Positions 28,075-37,579 of a stretch of DNA of 64,000 nucleotides are shown here, piece after piece (position 1 is the first letter of the stretch; the number at the start of each line of letters is the position of its first letter). The translations under genes were made by a program, and so were the position numbers. The notes beneath the pieces are model-generated. The model did no database searches and was not told where the DNA came from. It saw only the letters and a program-made list of their open reading frames with translations. This DNA comes from Dinoroseobacter sp034111085. GTDB taxonomy: Bacteria; Pseudomonadota; Alphaproteobacteria; Rhodobacterales; Rhodobacteraceae. The stretch is taken from NCBI GenBank assembly GCA_034111085.1, contig JAWUXZ010000005.1:1-64000 (forward strand). Reading direction: 5' to 3'.

Positions 28075-28138
28075 CGGATATTTGAGGAACAATGAGAGGC
28101 AAGGCGCGCCTTGGCTTTCATTGTTCTAAAAATATCCG
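28075..28138. repeat. 64-bp near-perfect palindrome (dispersed repeat)
   Basis: Two 32-base arms beginning CGGATATTT and ending AAATATCCG pair with only five mismatches around a GGCGCGCC-like centre (AAGGCGCGCCTT). It lies 13 bases after gdhA and about 100 bases before soxB. It lacks a T-run. The right arm resembles positions 16-44, so it is likely one of a repeat family, possibly acting as a hairpin terminator or mRNA stabiliser. Confidence 0.7.
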
Positions 28139-28239
28139 CCTTCGTCCTTTCGTCGCAGCTATGCAGCCGGATGTCGGGAACTGCCTTGCAGTCCGGCGCG
28201 AGGCTTGGTTTGGTTAACGCGACCGACCAAGAGGCAAAC

Positions 28240-29490
28240 ATGCGTTTTTCCGCACTTCGTATTCTGAAAGAGGGCCTGACCGGCAACAAAGGCTGGGGCC
28301 CGCTATGGCGCACACCCGCGCCGAAGCCGAGCTATGATGCCATTGTAATTGGTGGGGGCGGGCACGGGCTGTCCACGGCCTACTACCTCGCCAAAAACCA
28401 CGGCATGACCAATATTGCGGTGATCGAGAAGGGCTATCTCGGCTCGGGCAACATTGGCCGTAACACCACGATTGTGCGGGCCAATTATCAGATGCCGGGC
28501 AATACGGAGTTCTACTCGCACTCTCTGAAGCTCTGGGAAGGCATGGAAGCGGACCTGAATTTCAACGCCATGCACTCCCAGCGCGGTATCATCAATCTGT
28601 TCCATTCGGACGGCCAACGCGACGGCTATGCGCGGCGCGGCAATGGAATGATCAACCAAGGCGACGATGCGATCTTGCTGGATCGTAATGGCGTGCGTGA
28701 GATGCTGCCGTATCTCGATTACGAGCAAACCCGCTTCCCGATCTATGGCGGTCTCTACCACAAGCGCGGCGGCACTGCGCGCCATGACGCGGTGGCATGG
28801 GGCTATGCGCGCGCCGCCGACCAGCTTGGCGTGGATCTAATACAGCAATGCGAGGTCACCGGGTTCTTGATAGAGAACGGCGTCTGCAAGGGCGTCCAAA
28901 CCACGCGCGGCGATATTCGCGCGCCCAAAACTGGCATGGTTGTGGCCGGACGCTCGGGCCAAGTCGCCGAGATGGCAGGTTTCCGTCTGCCGATTGAAAG
29001 CCACGTCTTGCAGGCTTTCGTGACCGAAGGCCTCAAGCCTTGCCTTGATAAGGTCGTCACATACGGCATGGGGCACTTCTATATCAGCCAATCGGACAAG
29101 GGCGGTCTGGTGTTCGGCGGGGACCTCGATTTCTACGCCAGCTACGCCCAACGCGGTAACTTACCGATGGCCGAGCACGTGATTGAGGCGGGCATGACGC
29201 TGATGCCAATGATCGGCAAAGCCAAGATGCTGCGCAGTTGGGGCGGCATTATGGATATGACGCCTGATGGCAGCCCCATTATCGATAAATCCCCCGTTGA
29301 GGGCCTCTATGTCGATGCGGGCTGGTGCTATGGCGGCTTCAAGGCGGTCCCGGCAAGCGGCTGGTGCATGTCGCATTTGATGGCGACGGACCAGAGCCAC
29401 GAATTTGCCAAGCACTACCGTCTGGACAGGTTCCGAACAGGCCACGTTCTTGATGAGGAGTCGACTGGCTCCCAACATAACCTGCATTGA
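28240..29490 (+). CDS. soxB: Sarcosine oxidase, beta subunit
   Basis: A 416-residue flavoprotein subunit of heterotetrameric sarcosine oxidase, which oxidises N-methylglycine to glycine and passes the methyl carbon to tetrahydrofolate. The FAD motif AIVIGGGGHGLSTAYYLAKN is near residue 33. The RGGTARHDAVAWGYAR segment contains the histidine that carries covalent FMN in the family. ATG 28240 has AGAGGC upstream; a longer in-frame start at 28111 lies in intergenic sequence. First gene of soxBDAG. Confidence 0.95.
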   Translation: MRFSALRILKEGLTGNKGWGPLWRTPAPKPSYDAIVIGGGGHGLSTAYYLAKNHGMTNIAVIEKGYLGSGNIGRNTTIVRANYQMPGNTEFYSHSLKLWEGMEADLNFNAMHSQRGIINLFHSDGQRDGYARRGNGMINQGDDAILLDRNGVREMLPYLDYEQTRFPIYGGLYHKRGGTARHDAVAWGYARAADQLGVDLIQQCEVTGFLIENGVCKGVQTTRGDIRAPKTGMVVAGRSGQVAEMAGFRLPIESHVLQAFVTEGLKPCLDKVVTYGMGHFYISQSDKGGLVFGGDLDFYASYAQRGNLPMAEHVIEAGMTLMPMIGKAKMLRSWGGIMDMTPDGSPIIDKSPVEGLYVDAGWCYGGFKAVPASGWCMSHLMATDQSHEFAKHYRLDRFRTGHVLDEESTGSQHNLH

Positions 29491-29503
29491 GGGGACCCAA
29501 CCA

Positions 29504-29764
29504 ATGCGCATAATCTGCCCCCTTTGCGGCGACCGCGACCTGCGCGAGTTCTCCTATACCGGCTCGGACGACTACCTGACGCGGCCGGATCATGAGGCCT
29601 CTATTGATGCGCTTGATGCCCACTTGCACCTGCGCAATAACCCGGCGGGTGAGACGCGCGATTTGTGGTATCACGACGCCTGCGGTGCCTGGATCGTAGC
29701 CGAGCGCAACACAGTGACCCACGAGATACATGCCACCTCGCTGGTGGCGGAGGCGGGCGCATGA
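29504..29764 (+). CDS. soxD: Sarcosine oxidase, delta subunit
   Basis: An 86-residue zinc subunit. CPLCGDRDLREFSYTG supplies two cysteines and YHDACGAWIV the histidine/cysteine pair that coordinate zinc. It holds the alpha-beta complex together. Purine-rich GAGGGGACC upstream; the stop overlaps the soxA start as ATGA. Confidence 0.95.
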   Translation: MRIICPLCGDRDLREFSYTGSDDYLTRPDHEASIDALDAHLHLRNNPAGETRDLWYHDACGAWIVAERNTVTHEIHATSLVAEAGA

Positions 29765-32685
29765 GGCTTTCCCAAGGTGGCCTAATTGACCGCGACAGCA
29801 GCATTCGGTTTCAATTCGACGAGCGGTGGTATCGCGGGCACGCAGGCGACACGCTGGCCTCGGCGCTGCTGGCAAATGGCGTCGGCCTTGTTGGGCGCAG
29901 CTTCAAATACCACCGTCCGCGTGGAATATTGACCGCAGGCTCGGAAGAGCCGAACGCGCTGGTGCATATCGGCAAAGGCGCCCACAAGACGCCAAACATT
30001 CGCGCGACGACGCAAGAGTTGTATCAAGGCCTCTATGCAACGTCGCAGAACGCTTGGCCGAGCCTCAAGTGGGACGTGATGGAGGCGAATAATTTGCTGT
30101 CCCCGTTCCTTGGCGCGGGCTTCTATTATAAAACCTTCATGTGGCCGCGCTCATTTTGGGAAAAAGTGTACGAGCCGTTAATTCGCCGCGCCGCTGGTCT
30201 TGGAGCGCTGTCAGGCCAGCCGGACCCGGACCTGTATGAGAAGGCCTTTGCCCAGTGCGATCTGCTGGTGATCGGTTCCGGACCGACCGGCCTGATGGCA
30301 GCACTTACGGCAGCACGCGCGGGCGCAGATGTGATCCTCGCGGATGAAAACGAACGGTTCGGCGGGCGGCTGTTGAGCGAGACCGGAACGCTGGACGGGC
30401 AAAGCGGTTCCGATTGGGCCAGGTCAGTAATCGCTGAGTTATCTAGCATGGACAATGTCCGCCTGATGACCCGCACCACGGTCACGGGGGCCTATGATGG
30501 CGGCACATACGGCGCGCTAGAGCGTGTGTCTCATCACCTTGCAGCCGCACCCGAGGGCTTGCCGCTTGAGTGTTTCTGGCGGATTGCCGCGAAACGCACA
30601 GTGTTGGCCGCAGGCGCGCTAGAGCGCCCGGTTGCGTTCGCGAACAATGACCGTCCGGGTATCATGCTCGCCTCGGCCGTGCGCAGCTACGTGAACAGAT
30701 ACGCCGTTGCGCCGGGCAAAAAGGTCGCCGTCTTTGGCAATAATGATGATGCCCACCAGACCGTGCGCGACCTGCAAGCCGCGGGTGTTGAGGTCGTCGC
30801 TTTGATCGACAACCGTGCAGGCGCGGGCGCCGGCCTTGATGTGGCGACTTATGCTGGACAGATGGTGACGGGCACTAAGGGGCGGCTTGGCCTCAGCCAG
30901 ATCACCTTGTCGTCGGGCCAAAACATTGAGGCAGACTGCCTCGCTGTCTCGGGTGGCTGGAATCCGACTGTGCATATGACTTGCCACATGAACGGGCGTC
31001 CCGAATGGCGCGATGACATCGCCAGCTTCGTGCCGCGCCCGAACATGGTGCCGGGGATGATCGCGGCTGGCGCGTGCAACGGCGACTTCTCCACCACCGC
31101 GTGCCTGAGCGCCGGGATCGCGGCTGCGAAATCCGCGCTGGGCGATCTGCGTATGAGCGCGCCCGACATCGACGTGCCTGAGGCCGAAAACGCTGCCTAC
31201 GCGCTAGAGCCGCTCTGGCAGGTGCCGGGCAAGGGCCGGGCATGGCTCGATTTTCAGAACGACGTGACCACCAAAGACATCAAGCAGGCCGTGCGCGAGA
31301 ACATGATCAGCGTCGAGCATATGAAGCGCTACACCACGCAAGGCATGGCAACCGATCAGGGCAAAAACTCTAACGTCTCAGCGCTTGCGGTGCTGGCCGA
31401 TGCGACCGGACGCGGGATCCCTGAGACTGGGACAACGACCTTCCGCCCGCCCTATGTTCCCGTGGCGCTCAGCGCACTCGGCGCAGGGGCGCGCGGCAAG
31501 GGCTTTGCGCCCGAACGCTTGACCACATCGCACGCCGCGACATTGCAGATGAGTGCACCGATGATGGAGGCGGGTCTGTGGTATCGCCCCAGCTACTTCC
31601 CGAAAGCCGCCGAGACGACATGGCGGCAATCATGTGACCGCGAAGTTGGCTATGTGCGCGAGGCAGTTGGGGTTTGCGATGTCTCCACCTTGGGCAAAAT
31701 CGACCTGAAGGGGCCGGATGCAGGGCGGTTCCTCGACTTCGTTTATGCCAATATGTTCAGCACCTTGAAGCCCGGAAAAGTCCGTTACGGCCTGATGCTG
31801 CGCGAAGACGGGCATGTGATGGATGACGGCACCACCGCGCGGTTGGGCGAGGATCATTATCTGATGACCACGACCACTGCGGCGGCGGGGCAGGTGATGA
31901 AACACCTCGATTATGTCCAGCAGCTGCATGCGCGCGATATGAAAGTACGCTTTACCTCGGTGACGGAACACTGGGCGCAATTTGCGGTTGCCGGACCCAA
32001 AGCGCGTGCACTGATCAGCGCGCTGGTGGATGAACCGATCACCGACGAGAACTTCCCGTTCATGGGCTGCGCGCCCGTGACTTTGGACGGTATCCAAGCG
32101 CGCCTGTTCCGCATCAGCTTCTCGGGCGAGCATGCCTACGAGATCGCAGTGCCCGCGCGCCACGGCGACGCGTTGTTCCGAGATCTGGTGGCACGCGCCG
32201 AAGCCTTGGGAGGCGGCGCATACGGAATGGAGGCGCTGAATGTGCTGCGCATCGAGAAGGGTTTTATCACCCACTCGGAAATCCACGGGCGCATCACCGC
32301 CGACGACATCGGATTTGGCCGCATGGTCAGCGCAAAGAAAGACTGCATCGGCAAGCTCGCCAGTACCCGTCCGGGGCTGCACGGGGCTGAGCGCGAGCAG
32401 TTGGTTGGCTTGAAGCCCGCAGGCGACGTGAAGATGATGCTGGCGGGCGCACACCTGTTCCGCCAAGGGGCCGAGGCGGTGCGCGCGAACTCTCAGGGGT
32501 ATATCACCTCTGCCGGGTTCTCGCCGACGCTGGGGACCAATTTGGCGCTGGGTTTTTTGAAAGACGGGCGCGCGCGGCATGGCGAAGTCATTGAAGTCGT
32601 TGACCATTTACGCGAGGTGAAGGCTATGGCCGAGGTTTGCGATCCGGTGTTCTTCGACCCAGACGGAGGGCGCGTGCGTGGCTAA
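29761..32685 (+). CDS. soxA: Sarcosine oxidase, alpha subunit
   Basis: A 974-residue subunit. Domain order: an N-terminal 2Fe-2S-ferredoxin-like fold that has lost its cluster (FDERWYRGHAGDTLASALLA), then a nucleotide-binding flavin reductase fold (LLVIGSGPTGLMAALTAARA near 170). The C-terminal GcvT-like aminomethyltransferase domain runs from about residue 600 and binds tetrahydrofolate to make 5,10-methylene-THF. Ferredoxin-start motif SFKYHRPRGILTAGSEEPNA is well conserved. Overlaps soxD and soxG. Confidence 0.96.
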   Translation: MRLSQGGLIDRDSSIRFQFDERWYRGHAGDTLASALLANGVGLVGRSFKYHRPRGILTAGSEEPNALVHIGKGAHKTPNIRATTQELYQGLYATSQNAWPSLKWDVMEANNLLSPFLGAGFYYKTFMWPRSFWEKVYEPLIRRAAGLGALSGQPDPDLYEKAFAQCDLLVIGSGPTGLMAALTAARAGADVILADENERFGGRLLSETGTLDGQSGSDWARSVIAELSSMDNVRLMTRTTVTGAYDGGTYGALERVSHHLAAAPEGLPLECFWRIAAKRTVLAAGALERPVAFANNDRPGIMLASAVRSYVNRYAVAPGKKVAVFGNNDDAHQTVRDLQAAGVEVVALIDNRAGAGAGLDVATYAGQMVTGTKGRLGLSQITLSSGQNIEADCLAVSGGWNPTVHMTCHMNGRPEWRDDIASFVPRPNMVPGMIAAGACNGDFSTTACLSAGIAAAKSALGDLRMSAPDIDVPEAENAAYALEPLWQVPGKGRAWLDFQNDVTTKDIKQAVRENMISVEHMKRYTTQGMATDQGKNSNVSALAVLADATGRGIPETGTTTFRPPYVPVALSALGAGARGKGFAPERLTTSHAATLQMSAPMMEAGLWYRPSYFPKAAETTWRQSCDREVGYVREAVGVCDVSTLGKIDLKGPDAGRFLDFVYANMFSTLKPGKVRYGLMLREDGHVMDDGTTARLGEDHYLMTTTTAAAGQVMKHLDYVQQLHARDMKVRFTSVTEHWAQFAVAGPKARALISALVDEPITDENFPFMGCAPVTLDGIQARLFRISFSGEHAYEIAVPARHGDALFRDLVARAEALGGGAYGMEALNVLRIEKGFITHSEIHGRITADDIGFGRMVSAKKDCIGKLASTRPGLHGAEREQLVGLKPAGDVKMMLAGAHLFRQGAEAVRANSQGYITSAGFSPTLGTNLALGFLKDGRARHGEVIEVVDHLREVKAMAEVCDPVFFDPDGGRVRG

Positions 32686-33223
32686 ATTGACCCCAAAGAG
32701 CGCCGCTGACGGTTTACTGCCCCTCATTGTGGGCGACGTGTCCTTGACCGAGGCCTCGACCCGCCAAATCTGGTCGATCCAACCCTATCCGGGCTCGGAA
32801 GCGGCCTTGCACGACGCGCTATCGAACGGCTTTCCGGCCCCAAACCGCACCTCTGGCAAGGAGGGCGCTCGGTTGCTCTGGTCTGGCCGCGCGCAGGCAT
32901 TCTGGATCGCAGACAGCGCGCCGGACGCAGCCCTCGCCGCTCATGGCGCGCTGACCGATCAAACCGATGCTTGGTGCGTGTTGCGGCTTGAAGGCGTTGG
33001 TAGCGCGGATGCCCTCGCGCGCCTCACTCCGCTTGATCTGCGGCCCAGTCAGTTCAAACGCGGCCACACCGCGCGCAGTCTTGTGGGTCATATGGCAGCC
33101 CAAATCACCAAACTGCCCAAAGGGTTCGAGGTTATGGTGTTCCGGTCCATGGCGGGCACCGCAGTCCACGAGTTGCAAGTTGCGATGCAAAGCGTAGCTG
33201 CCCGGCGCGCCTTAAGTAATTAG
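32678..33223 (+). CDS. soxG: Sarcosine oxidase, gamma subunit
   Basis: A 181-residue subunit with a GcvT-C-like fold. Visible segments are WSIQPYPGSEAALHDAL, LLWSGRAQAFWI and LEGVGSADALARLTPLDLR, typical of SoxG. It starts with GTG at 32678 and overlaps soxA by 8 bases. Last gene of the operon; dnaG follows 83 bases later. Confidence 0.92.
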   Translation: MAKLTPKSAADGLLPLIVGDVSLTEASTRQIWSIQPYPGSEAALHDALSNGFPAPNRTSGKEGARLLWSGRAQAFWIADSAPDAALAAHGALTDQTDAWCVLRLEGVGSADALARLTPLDLRPSQFKRGHTARSLVGHMAAQITKLPKGFEVMVFRSMAGTAVHELQVAMQSVAARRALSN

Positions 33224-33306
33224 GTCCGACAAAAACCACCCGGTTGCCCACAGGATAATGCTGGGCGGGCCTTGGCAAGCACGTCTGAGCGCGCACATAC
33301 TAGTGC

Positions 33307-35307
33307 ATGTCGCTTCCGCCGGGATTCCTTGATGAATTGAAAACACGCCTTCCGATCACGCAAGTGGTCGGGCGAAAAGTGGTGTGGGATCAGCGCAAAT
33401 CGAAGCCGCATCAGGGCGATATGTGGGGGCCGTGCCCGTTCCACCAAGAAAAAAGCGCCTCGTTTCATGCGGTTGACCGCGACGGGTTTTATAAGTGTTT
33501 TGGCTGTCAGGCCTCGGGCGATGTGATCAAGTTCGTTCAGGAAACCGAAAACGCCTCGTTCATGGAAGCCATTGAAATCCTTGCCACTGAGGCGGGGATG
33601 CAGATGCCCTCGCCGGACCCAAAGGCGCGCGAGAAGGCCGATCTGCGCACGCAGTTGTTTGAGGTGACAGAAGCAGCGGTGCAGTTCTTCCGCCGCTCGC
33701 TGGATACCGGAGCCGGTGCCGCGTCGCGCGCCTATCTCGACAAGCGGGGCGTTAAGCCTAAGACCCGCGAAACATTCGAGATTGGCTATGCCCCCGGTGG
33801 GTTTCAGGCGTTGTTTGACGCGATGACTGCTAAGGGGATCAAGCCCGAGTTGTTGATGCAGGCGGGTCTGGCGAAGGCGTCCCAGAAGGGCGGCAAGCCT
33901 TACGACGTGTTCCGCGACCGCATCGTTTTCCCGATACGCGACGCGCAAAAGCGCTGCATCGGCTTTGGCGGTCGCGCGATGGATGCGAATGATCCGGCGA
34001 AGTATCTGAACTCGCCCGAAACGCCGTTGTTCGACAAATCACGCGCGGTCTACAATCTTGGCCCGGCGAGGGCCGCAAGCGGTAAAGGCGGGCAAATCAT
34101 CCTTGCCGAAGGGTATATGGACGTGATCGCGCTGGTGGAAGCCGGGTTTGAGACCGCATGCGCGCCCATGGGCACCGCGATCACCGACGCGCAGTTGGAA
34201 ATGATCTGGGCCGCCTCGCCTGAGCCCGTCTTGATGATGGACGGCGATACTGCGGGCCAAAATGCAGCGCACCGGGCGATTGCTCGCGCCTTGCCGCTGC
34301 TTAAGCCTGGGCGGTCGTTAAGGTTTGCGGGGCTGCCTTTGGGCACTGATCCTGACGATCTGATTCGCGCTAAGGGCACGGAGGCAATGCGCGCTGTAAT
34401 CGACGCGGCCCGCCCGATGATTGCGCTGATGTGGGAGCGCGCCATTGAAGGGCGCAATTTCGACAGTCCCGAGCGGCGCGCGACGCTGGATGCGGACCTG
34501 CGCAAGCAACTGGCCCAGATTGGCGATCCGTCGATCCGCAACCATTACGGGGCTGCGATCAAGGACAAGCGGGCCGAGTTGTTTGGCTTTGGCGCGCGTC
34601 AATCTGGCGGTGGGGCCGGGATGCGCGCGCGCCCACCGGGCAGCTTCAAAGACGGACGCTGGCAGCCCGCGCCGCTGCCGAGTGCGGAATTGCGCGCGTC
34701 TGCTCTGGCGCACGAAAGCCCCGACGGGCCGAACATGCTAGAGGCGGTGATTCTTGGGGTGTTGGGCAGTTTCCCGGCACTGATCCCAGACTATCTCGAC
34801 CTTTTGGAACGGCTGGAGCCGAAAGATCACGTTCACGAGACCCTGCGTCTGGCGCTGCTGATGACGCCTGAGGGCGCACAAGGTGAGGCTTTTCAATCAC
34901 ATCTGGAGGCAGCGCGCGCAGGCGAGGCTCTTGAAACCACGCGCGCGCGCCGCCATGTCGCTCTCAACCCCTGCTTTGGTCATGGGCGTGGTGGCGTGAT
35001 GGACGCCGAGGCCGCGCGCTTGGCGTTGCAGGAAGTTGGGGCAAAATTAATGGCGCGCCGGGGATGGGACCGAGAAATGCGCGACGCGCAGGACGAGATT
35101 CACGACACTGCAGATGAAGGACTGACATGGCGGCTTGGCCAAGTGGCCGAGCGGTTGCAAAAGCCCGAAGGCGACGGAGAAGAGGCCGTGGCCGAGGTTG
35201 TGACAGCGCCGAATGGGCTAGAGTTAGACCGCAATGCACTGGAACAGTCCCGTGCGTTGTTAGACGCGATAAAATTTGAAAAGAAATCCAGACCGGGCAG
35301 GGGATGA
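33307..35307 (+). CDS. dnaG: DNA primase
   Basis: A 666-residue primase making RNA primers for replication. The CHC2 zinc ribbon is CPFHQEKSASFHAV...YKCFGCQASGD near residues 43-70. The TOPRIM core has IILAEGYMDVIALVEAGF and MMDGDTAGQNAAHRA. A C-terminal DnaB-interaction region follows. Stands upstream of rpoD, as in the macromolecular-synthesis arrangement. Confidence 0.96.
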   Translation: MSLPPGFLDELKTRLPITQVVGRKVVWDQRKSKPHQGDMWGPCPFHQEKSASFHAVDRDGFYKCFGCQASGDVIKFVQETENASFMEAIEILATEAGMQMPSPDPKAREKADLRTQLFEVTEAAVQFFRRSLDTGAGAASRAYLDKRGVKPKTRETFEIGYAPGGFQALFDAMTAKGIKPELLMQAGLAKASQKGGKPYDVFRDRIVFPIRDAQKRCIGFGGRAMDANDPAKYLNSPETPLFDKSRAVYNLGPARAASGKGGQIILAEGYMDVIALVEAGFETACAPMGTAITDAQLEMIWAASPEPVLMMDGDTAGQNAAHRAIARALPLLKPGRSLRFAGLPLGTDPDDLIRAKGTEAMRAVIDAARPMIALMWERAIEGRNFDSPERRATLDADLRKQLAQIGDPSIRNHYGAAIKDKRAELFGFGARQSGGGAGMRARPPGSFKDGRWQPAPLPSAELRASALAHESPDGPNMLEAVILGVLGSFPALIPDYLDLLERLEPKDHVHETLRLALLMTPEGAQGEAFQSHLEAARAGEALETTRARRHVALNPCFGHGRGGVMDAEAARLALQEVGAKLMARRGWDREMRDAQDEIHDTADEGLTWRLGQVAERLQKPEGDGEEAVAEVVTAPNGLELDRNALEQSRALLDAIKFEKKSRPGRG

Positions 35308-35343
35308 CCTCGGTTTGAAAACTGGATACGACTGATGTAATTC

Positions 35344-35379
35344 CGGAAAACGAATCACCGATTCGCACTTTCCGAATCG
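35344..35379 (+). promoter_or_regulatory. rpoD leader with two mutually exclusive hairpins
   Basis: Segment CGAATC (35351-35356) pairs with GATTCG (35360-35365) inside an outer CGGAAA/TTTCCG stem. The same central segment CGATTCG (35359-35365) can instead pair perfectly with CGAATCG (35373-35379). The region lies 70-100 bases before the rpoD start. A switch or attenuator is possible; it might equally be part of the dnaG 3' end. Confidence 0.4.
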
Positions 35380-35446
35380 CCCACCGGGGCGGCATGCTGG
35401 ATCGCCCCCCAGTTTGCCCAAGCCCCCCGGACGCAAGGATGAGCTT

Positions 35447-37480
35447 ATGGCCGCTAAAGATACAACTGACGACGCCAAGACCGAAGATGCCGATGGGGAA
35501 ATGTCCCTCGACATAAGTCAAACCGCCGTCAAGAAGATGATCGCGGATGCGCGTACCAAAGGCTACATTACCTACGATCAGCTGAACAAAGCCTTGCCAC
35601 CTGAGCAGGTCAGTTCCGAGCAGATCGAAGACGTCATGTCGATGCTATCAGAAATGGGCATCAACATCATCGAGAACGAGGACGCCGAAGATAGCGAAGA
35701 CGAAGATGGCCCAACCGGCGCCACCGACCTCGTCCAAGTCGCAGGCACCCGCGATGTTACCGTCTCCACCGCGACCACCGAAAAGCTGGACCGCACCGAT
35801 GATCCCGTGCGCATGTATTTGCGCGAAATGGGCTCGGTCGAACTGCTAAGCCGCGAGGGCGAAATCGCCATCGCCAAGCGGATCGAGGCTGGCCGCAACA
35901 CGATGATCGCGGGTCTGTGCGAAAGCCCGCTGACCTTTCAGGCGATCACGATCTGGCGCGACGAACTGCTCAGCGAAGAGATTTTGCTGCGCGATGTGAT
36001 CGATCTTGAGGCCACCATGGGTGACACCATGGGCGAGGAAGGCGAAGACGCCACCACCACGCCCGGTGCGACGCCTGGTGCCGCGCCGGTTGCAGCCAAC
36101 ACGCCCGGTGCCCCGAAGGCCGGCGAAGAGGCCAAGCAAGAACTGGACGCCGACGGCAATCCGATCCGCGTGGAAGAGGACGACGACGAGGACGAGGACG
36201 AACAGGCCAACATGAGCTTGGCCGCCATGGAAGCTGCCCTCAAGCCGCAAGTTCTCGAGACCCTCGAAGTGATCGCGAATGACTATGCGAAACTCAGCGA
36301 TATGCAGGATCTGCGGATCTCGGCCGCGCTGAACGAGGACGACAGCTTCAGCAAGAAAGAAGAGGCGGCCTATCAAAAGCTGCGCTCGGAAATTGTGCTG
36401 CTGGTCAACGAATTGCACCTGCACAACAACCGGATCGAGGCGTTGATCGACCAGCTTTATGGCATCAACCGCAAGATCATGTCGCTGGACTCTGCAATGG
36501 TGAAGCTTGCCGACCAAGCCCGCATCAACCGCCGCGAATTTATCGAGGCCTACCGCAATTACGAGCTCGACCCAAACTGGCTGGAGCGGATGTCCGAGAA
36601 GCCCGGTCGCGGCTGGCAGGCGCTGATCGAGCGCTCAAAAGACAAAGTCGAAGAGCTGCGCGCTGAGATGGCCCAAGTCGGCCAATATGTGGGCGTCGAT
36701 ATCCCCGAATACCGCCGCATCGTTAGCCAAGTTCAAAAAGGCGAGAAGGAAGCGCGTCAGGCCAAGAAGGAAATGGTCGAGGCCAACCTGCGCCTCGTCA
36801 TCTCGATTGCCAAAAAATACACCAATCGCGGTTTGCAGTTCCTCGACCTCATTCAGGAAGGCAATATCGGCCTGATGAAGGCGGTCGATAAGTTCGAATA
36901 CCGTCGTGGCTATAAGTTCTCGACCTATGCGACATGGTGGATCCGTCAGGCGATCACGCGAGCGATTGCCGACCAAGCCCGCACCATTCGTATTCCAGTT
37001 CACATGATTGAGACGATCAACAAGCTGGTGCGTACCGGGCGTCAAATGCTCCACGAAATCGGCCGCGAGCCGACGCCGGAAGAGCTGGCCGCAAAGCTGC
37101 AAATGCCGCTGGATAAGGTACGCAAGGTGATGAAAATCGCCAAGGAGCCGATCTCGCTGGAAACGCCAATTGGCGACGAGGAAGACAGCCAGCTTGGCGA
37201 CTTCATCGAAGACAAGAACGCGATTCTGCCTTTGGAGAGCGCGATCCAAGAGAACCTCAAAGAGACGACAACTCGCGTGCTGTCATCGCTGACGCCCCGC
37301 GAGGAGCGTGTGCTGCGAATGCGGTTCGGGATCGGGATGAACACCGACCACACTTTGGAAGAGGTAGGCCAGCAGTTTAGCGTGACGCGAGAGCGGATCA
37401 GGCAGATTGAGGCGAAGGCGCTCAGGAAGCTGAAGCATCCAAGCCGGTCGCGGAAGCTGCGTAGCTTCTTGGATCAATAG
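35447..37480 (+). CDS. rpoD: RNA polymerase sigma factor RpoD (sigma-70)
   Basis: A 677-residue primary sigma factor. Region 1.1 lies near the N terminus, then an acidic linker and region 1.2 (DPVRMYLREMGSVELLSREG). A non-conserved insert has a Pro/Ala/Thr-rich stretch and the acidic EEDDDEDEDEQ. Core regions 2-3 are GNIGLMKAVDKFEYRRGYKF and STYATWWIRQAITRAIADQ. Region 4 is REERVLRMRFGIGMNTDHTL, then the helix-turn-helix VTRERIRQIEAKALRKLK. ATG 35447 has AAGGATG upstream; the TTG at 35414 is less likely. Confidence 0.97.
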   Translation: MAAKDTTDDAKTEDADGEMSLDISQTAVKKMIADARTKGYITYDQLNKALPPEQVSSEQIEDVMSMLSEMGINIIENEDAEDSEDEDGPTGATDLVQVAGTRDVTVSTATTEKLDRTDDPVRMYLREMGSVELLSREGEIAIAKRIEAGRNTMIAGLCESPLTFQAITIWRDELLSEEILLRDVIDLEATMGDTMGEEGEDATTTPGATPGAAPVAANTPGAPKAGEEAKQELDADGNPIRVEEDDDEDEDEQANMSLAAMEAALKPQVLETLEVIANDYAKLSDMQDLRISAALNEDDSFSKKEEAAYQKLRSEIVLLVNELHLHNNRIEALIDQLYGINRKIMSLDSAMVKLADQARINRREFIEAYRNYELDPNWLERMSEKPGRGWQALIERSKDKVEELRAEMAQVGQYVGVDIPEYRRIVSQVQKGEKEARQAKKEMVEANLRLVISIAKKYTNRGLQFLDLIQEGNIGLMKAVDKFEYRRGYKFSTYATWWIRQAITRAIADQARTIRIPVHMIETINKLVRTGRQMLHEIGREPTPEELAAKLQMPLDKVRKVMKIAKEPISLETPIGDEEDSQLGDFIEDKNAILPLESAIQENLKETTTRVLSSLTPREERVLRMRFGIGMNTDHTLEEVGQQFSVTRERIRQIEAKALRKLKHPSRSRKLRSFLDQ

Positions 37481-37481
37481 G

Positions 37482-37503
37482 GTAGGGCGGGATTTATCCC
37501 GCC
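37482..37503 (+). repeat. Palindromic repeat GTAGGGCGGG-type, copy 1 (possible rpoD terminator)
   Basis: GGCGGGAT-TT-ATCCCGCC forms a strong hairpin starting two bases after the rpoD stop. A 21/22-base match in opposite orientation lies at 38059-38080 and a 19/22 match at 55160-55181. Probably a REP-like element that can also end transcription. Confidence 0.7.
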
Positions 37504-37579
37504 TCTCCATCCCTGAAAACATAGCAATCTACCCCGATACACACGGATCGGCGTCAAAATTCTGACGATATTGGTTGCT

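Noticed and set aside
31630..32607. 325-codon open frame on the minus strand
   Set aside because: Lies wholly antisense to soxA. High-G+C genes commonly leave long open frames on the other strand. No recognisable domain.
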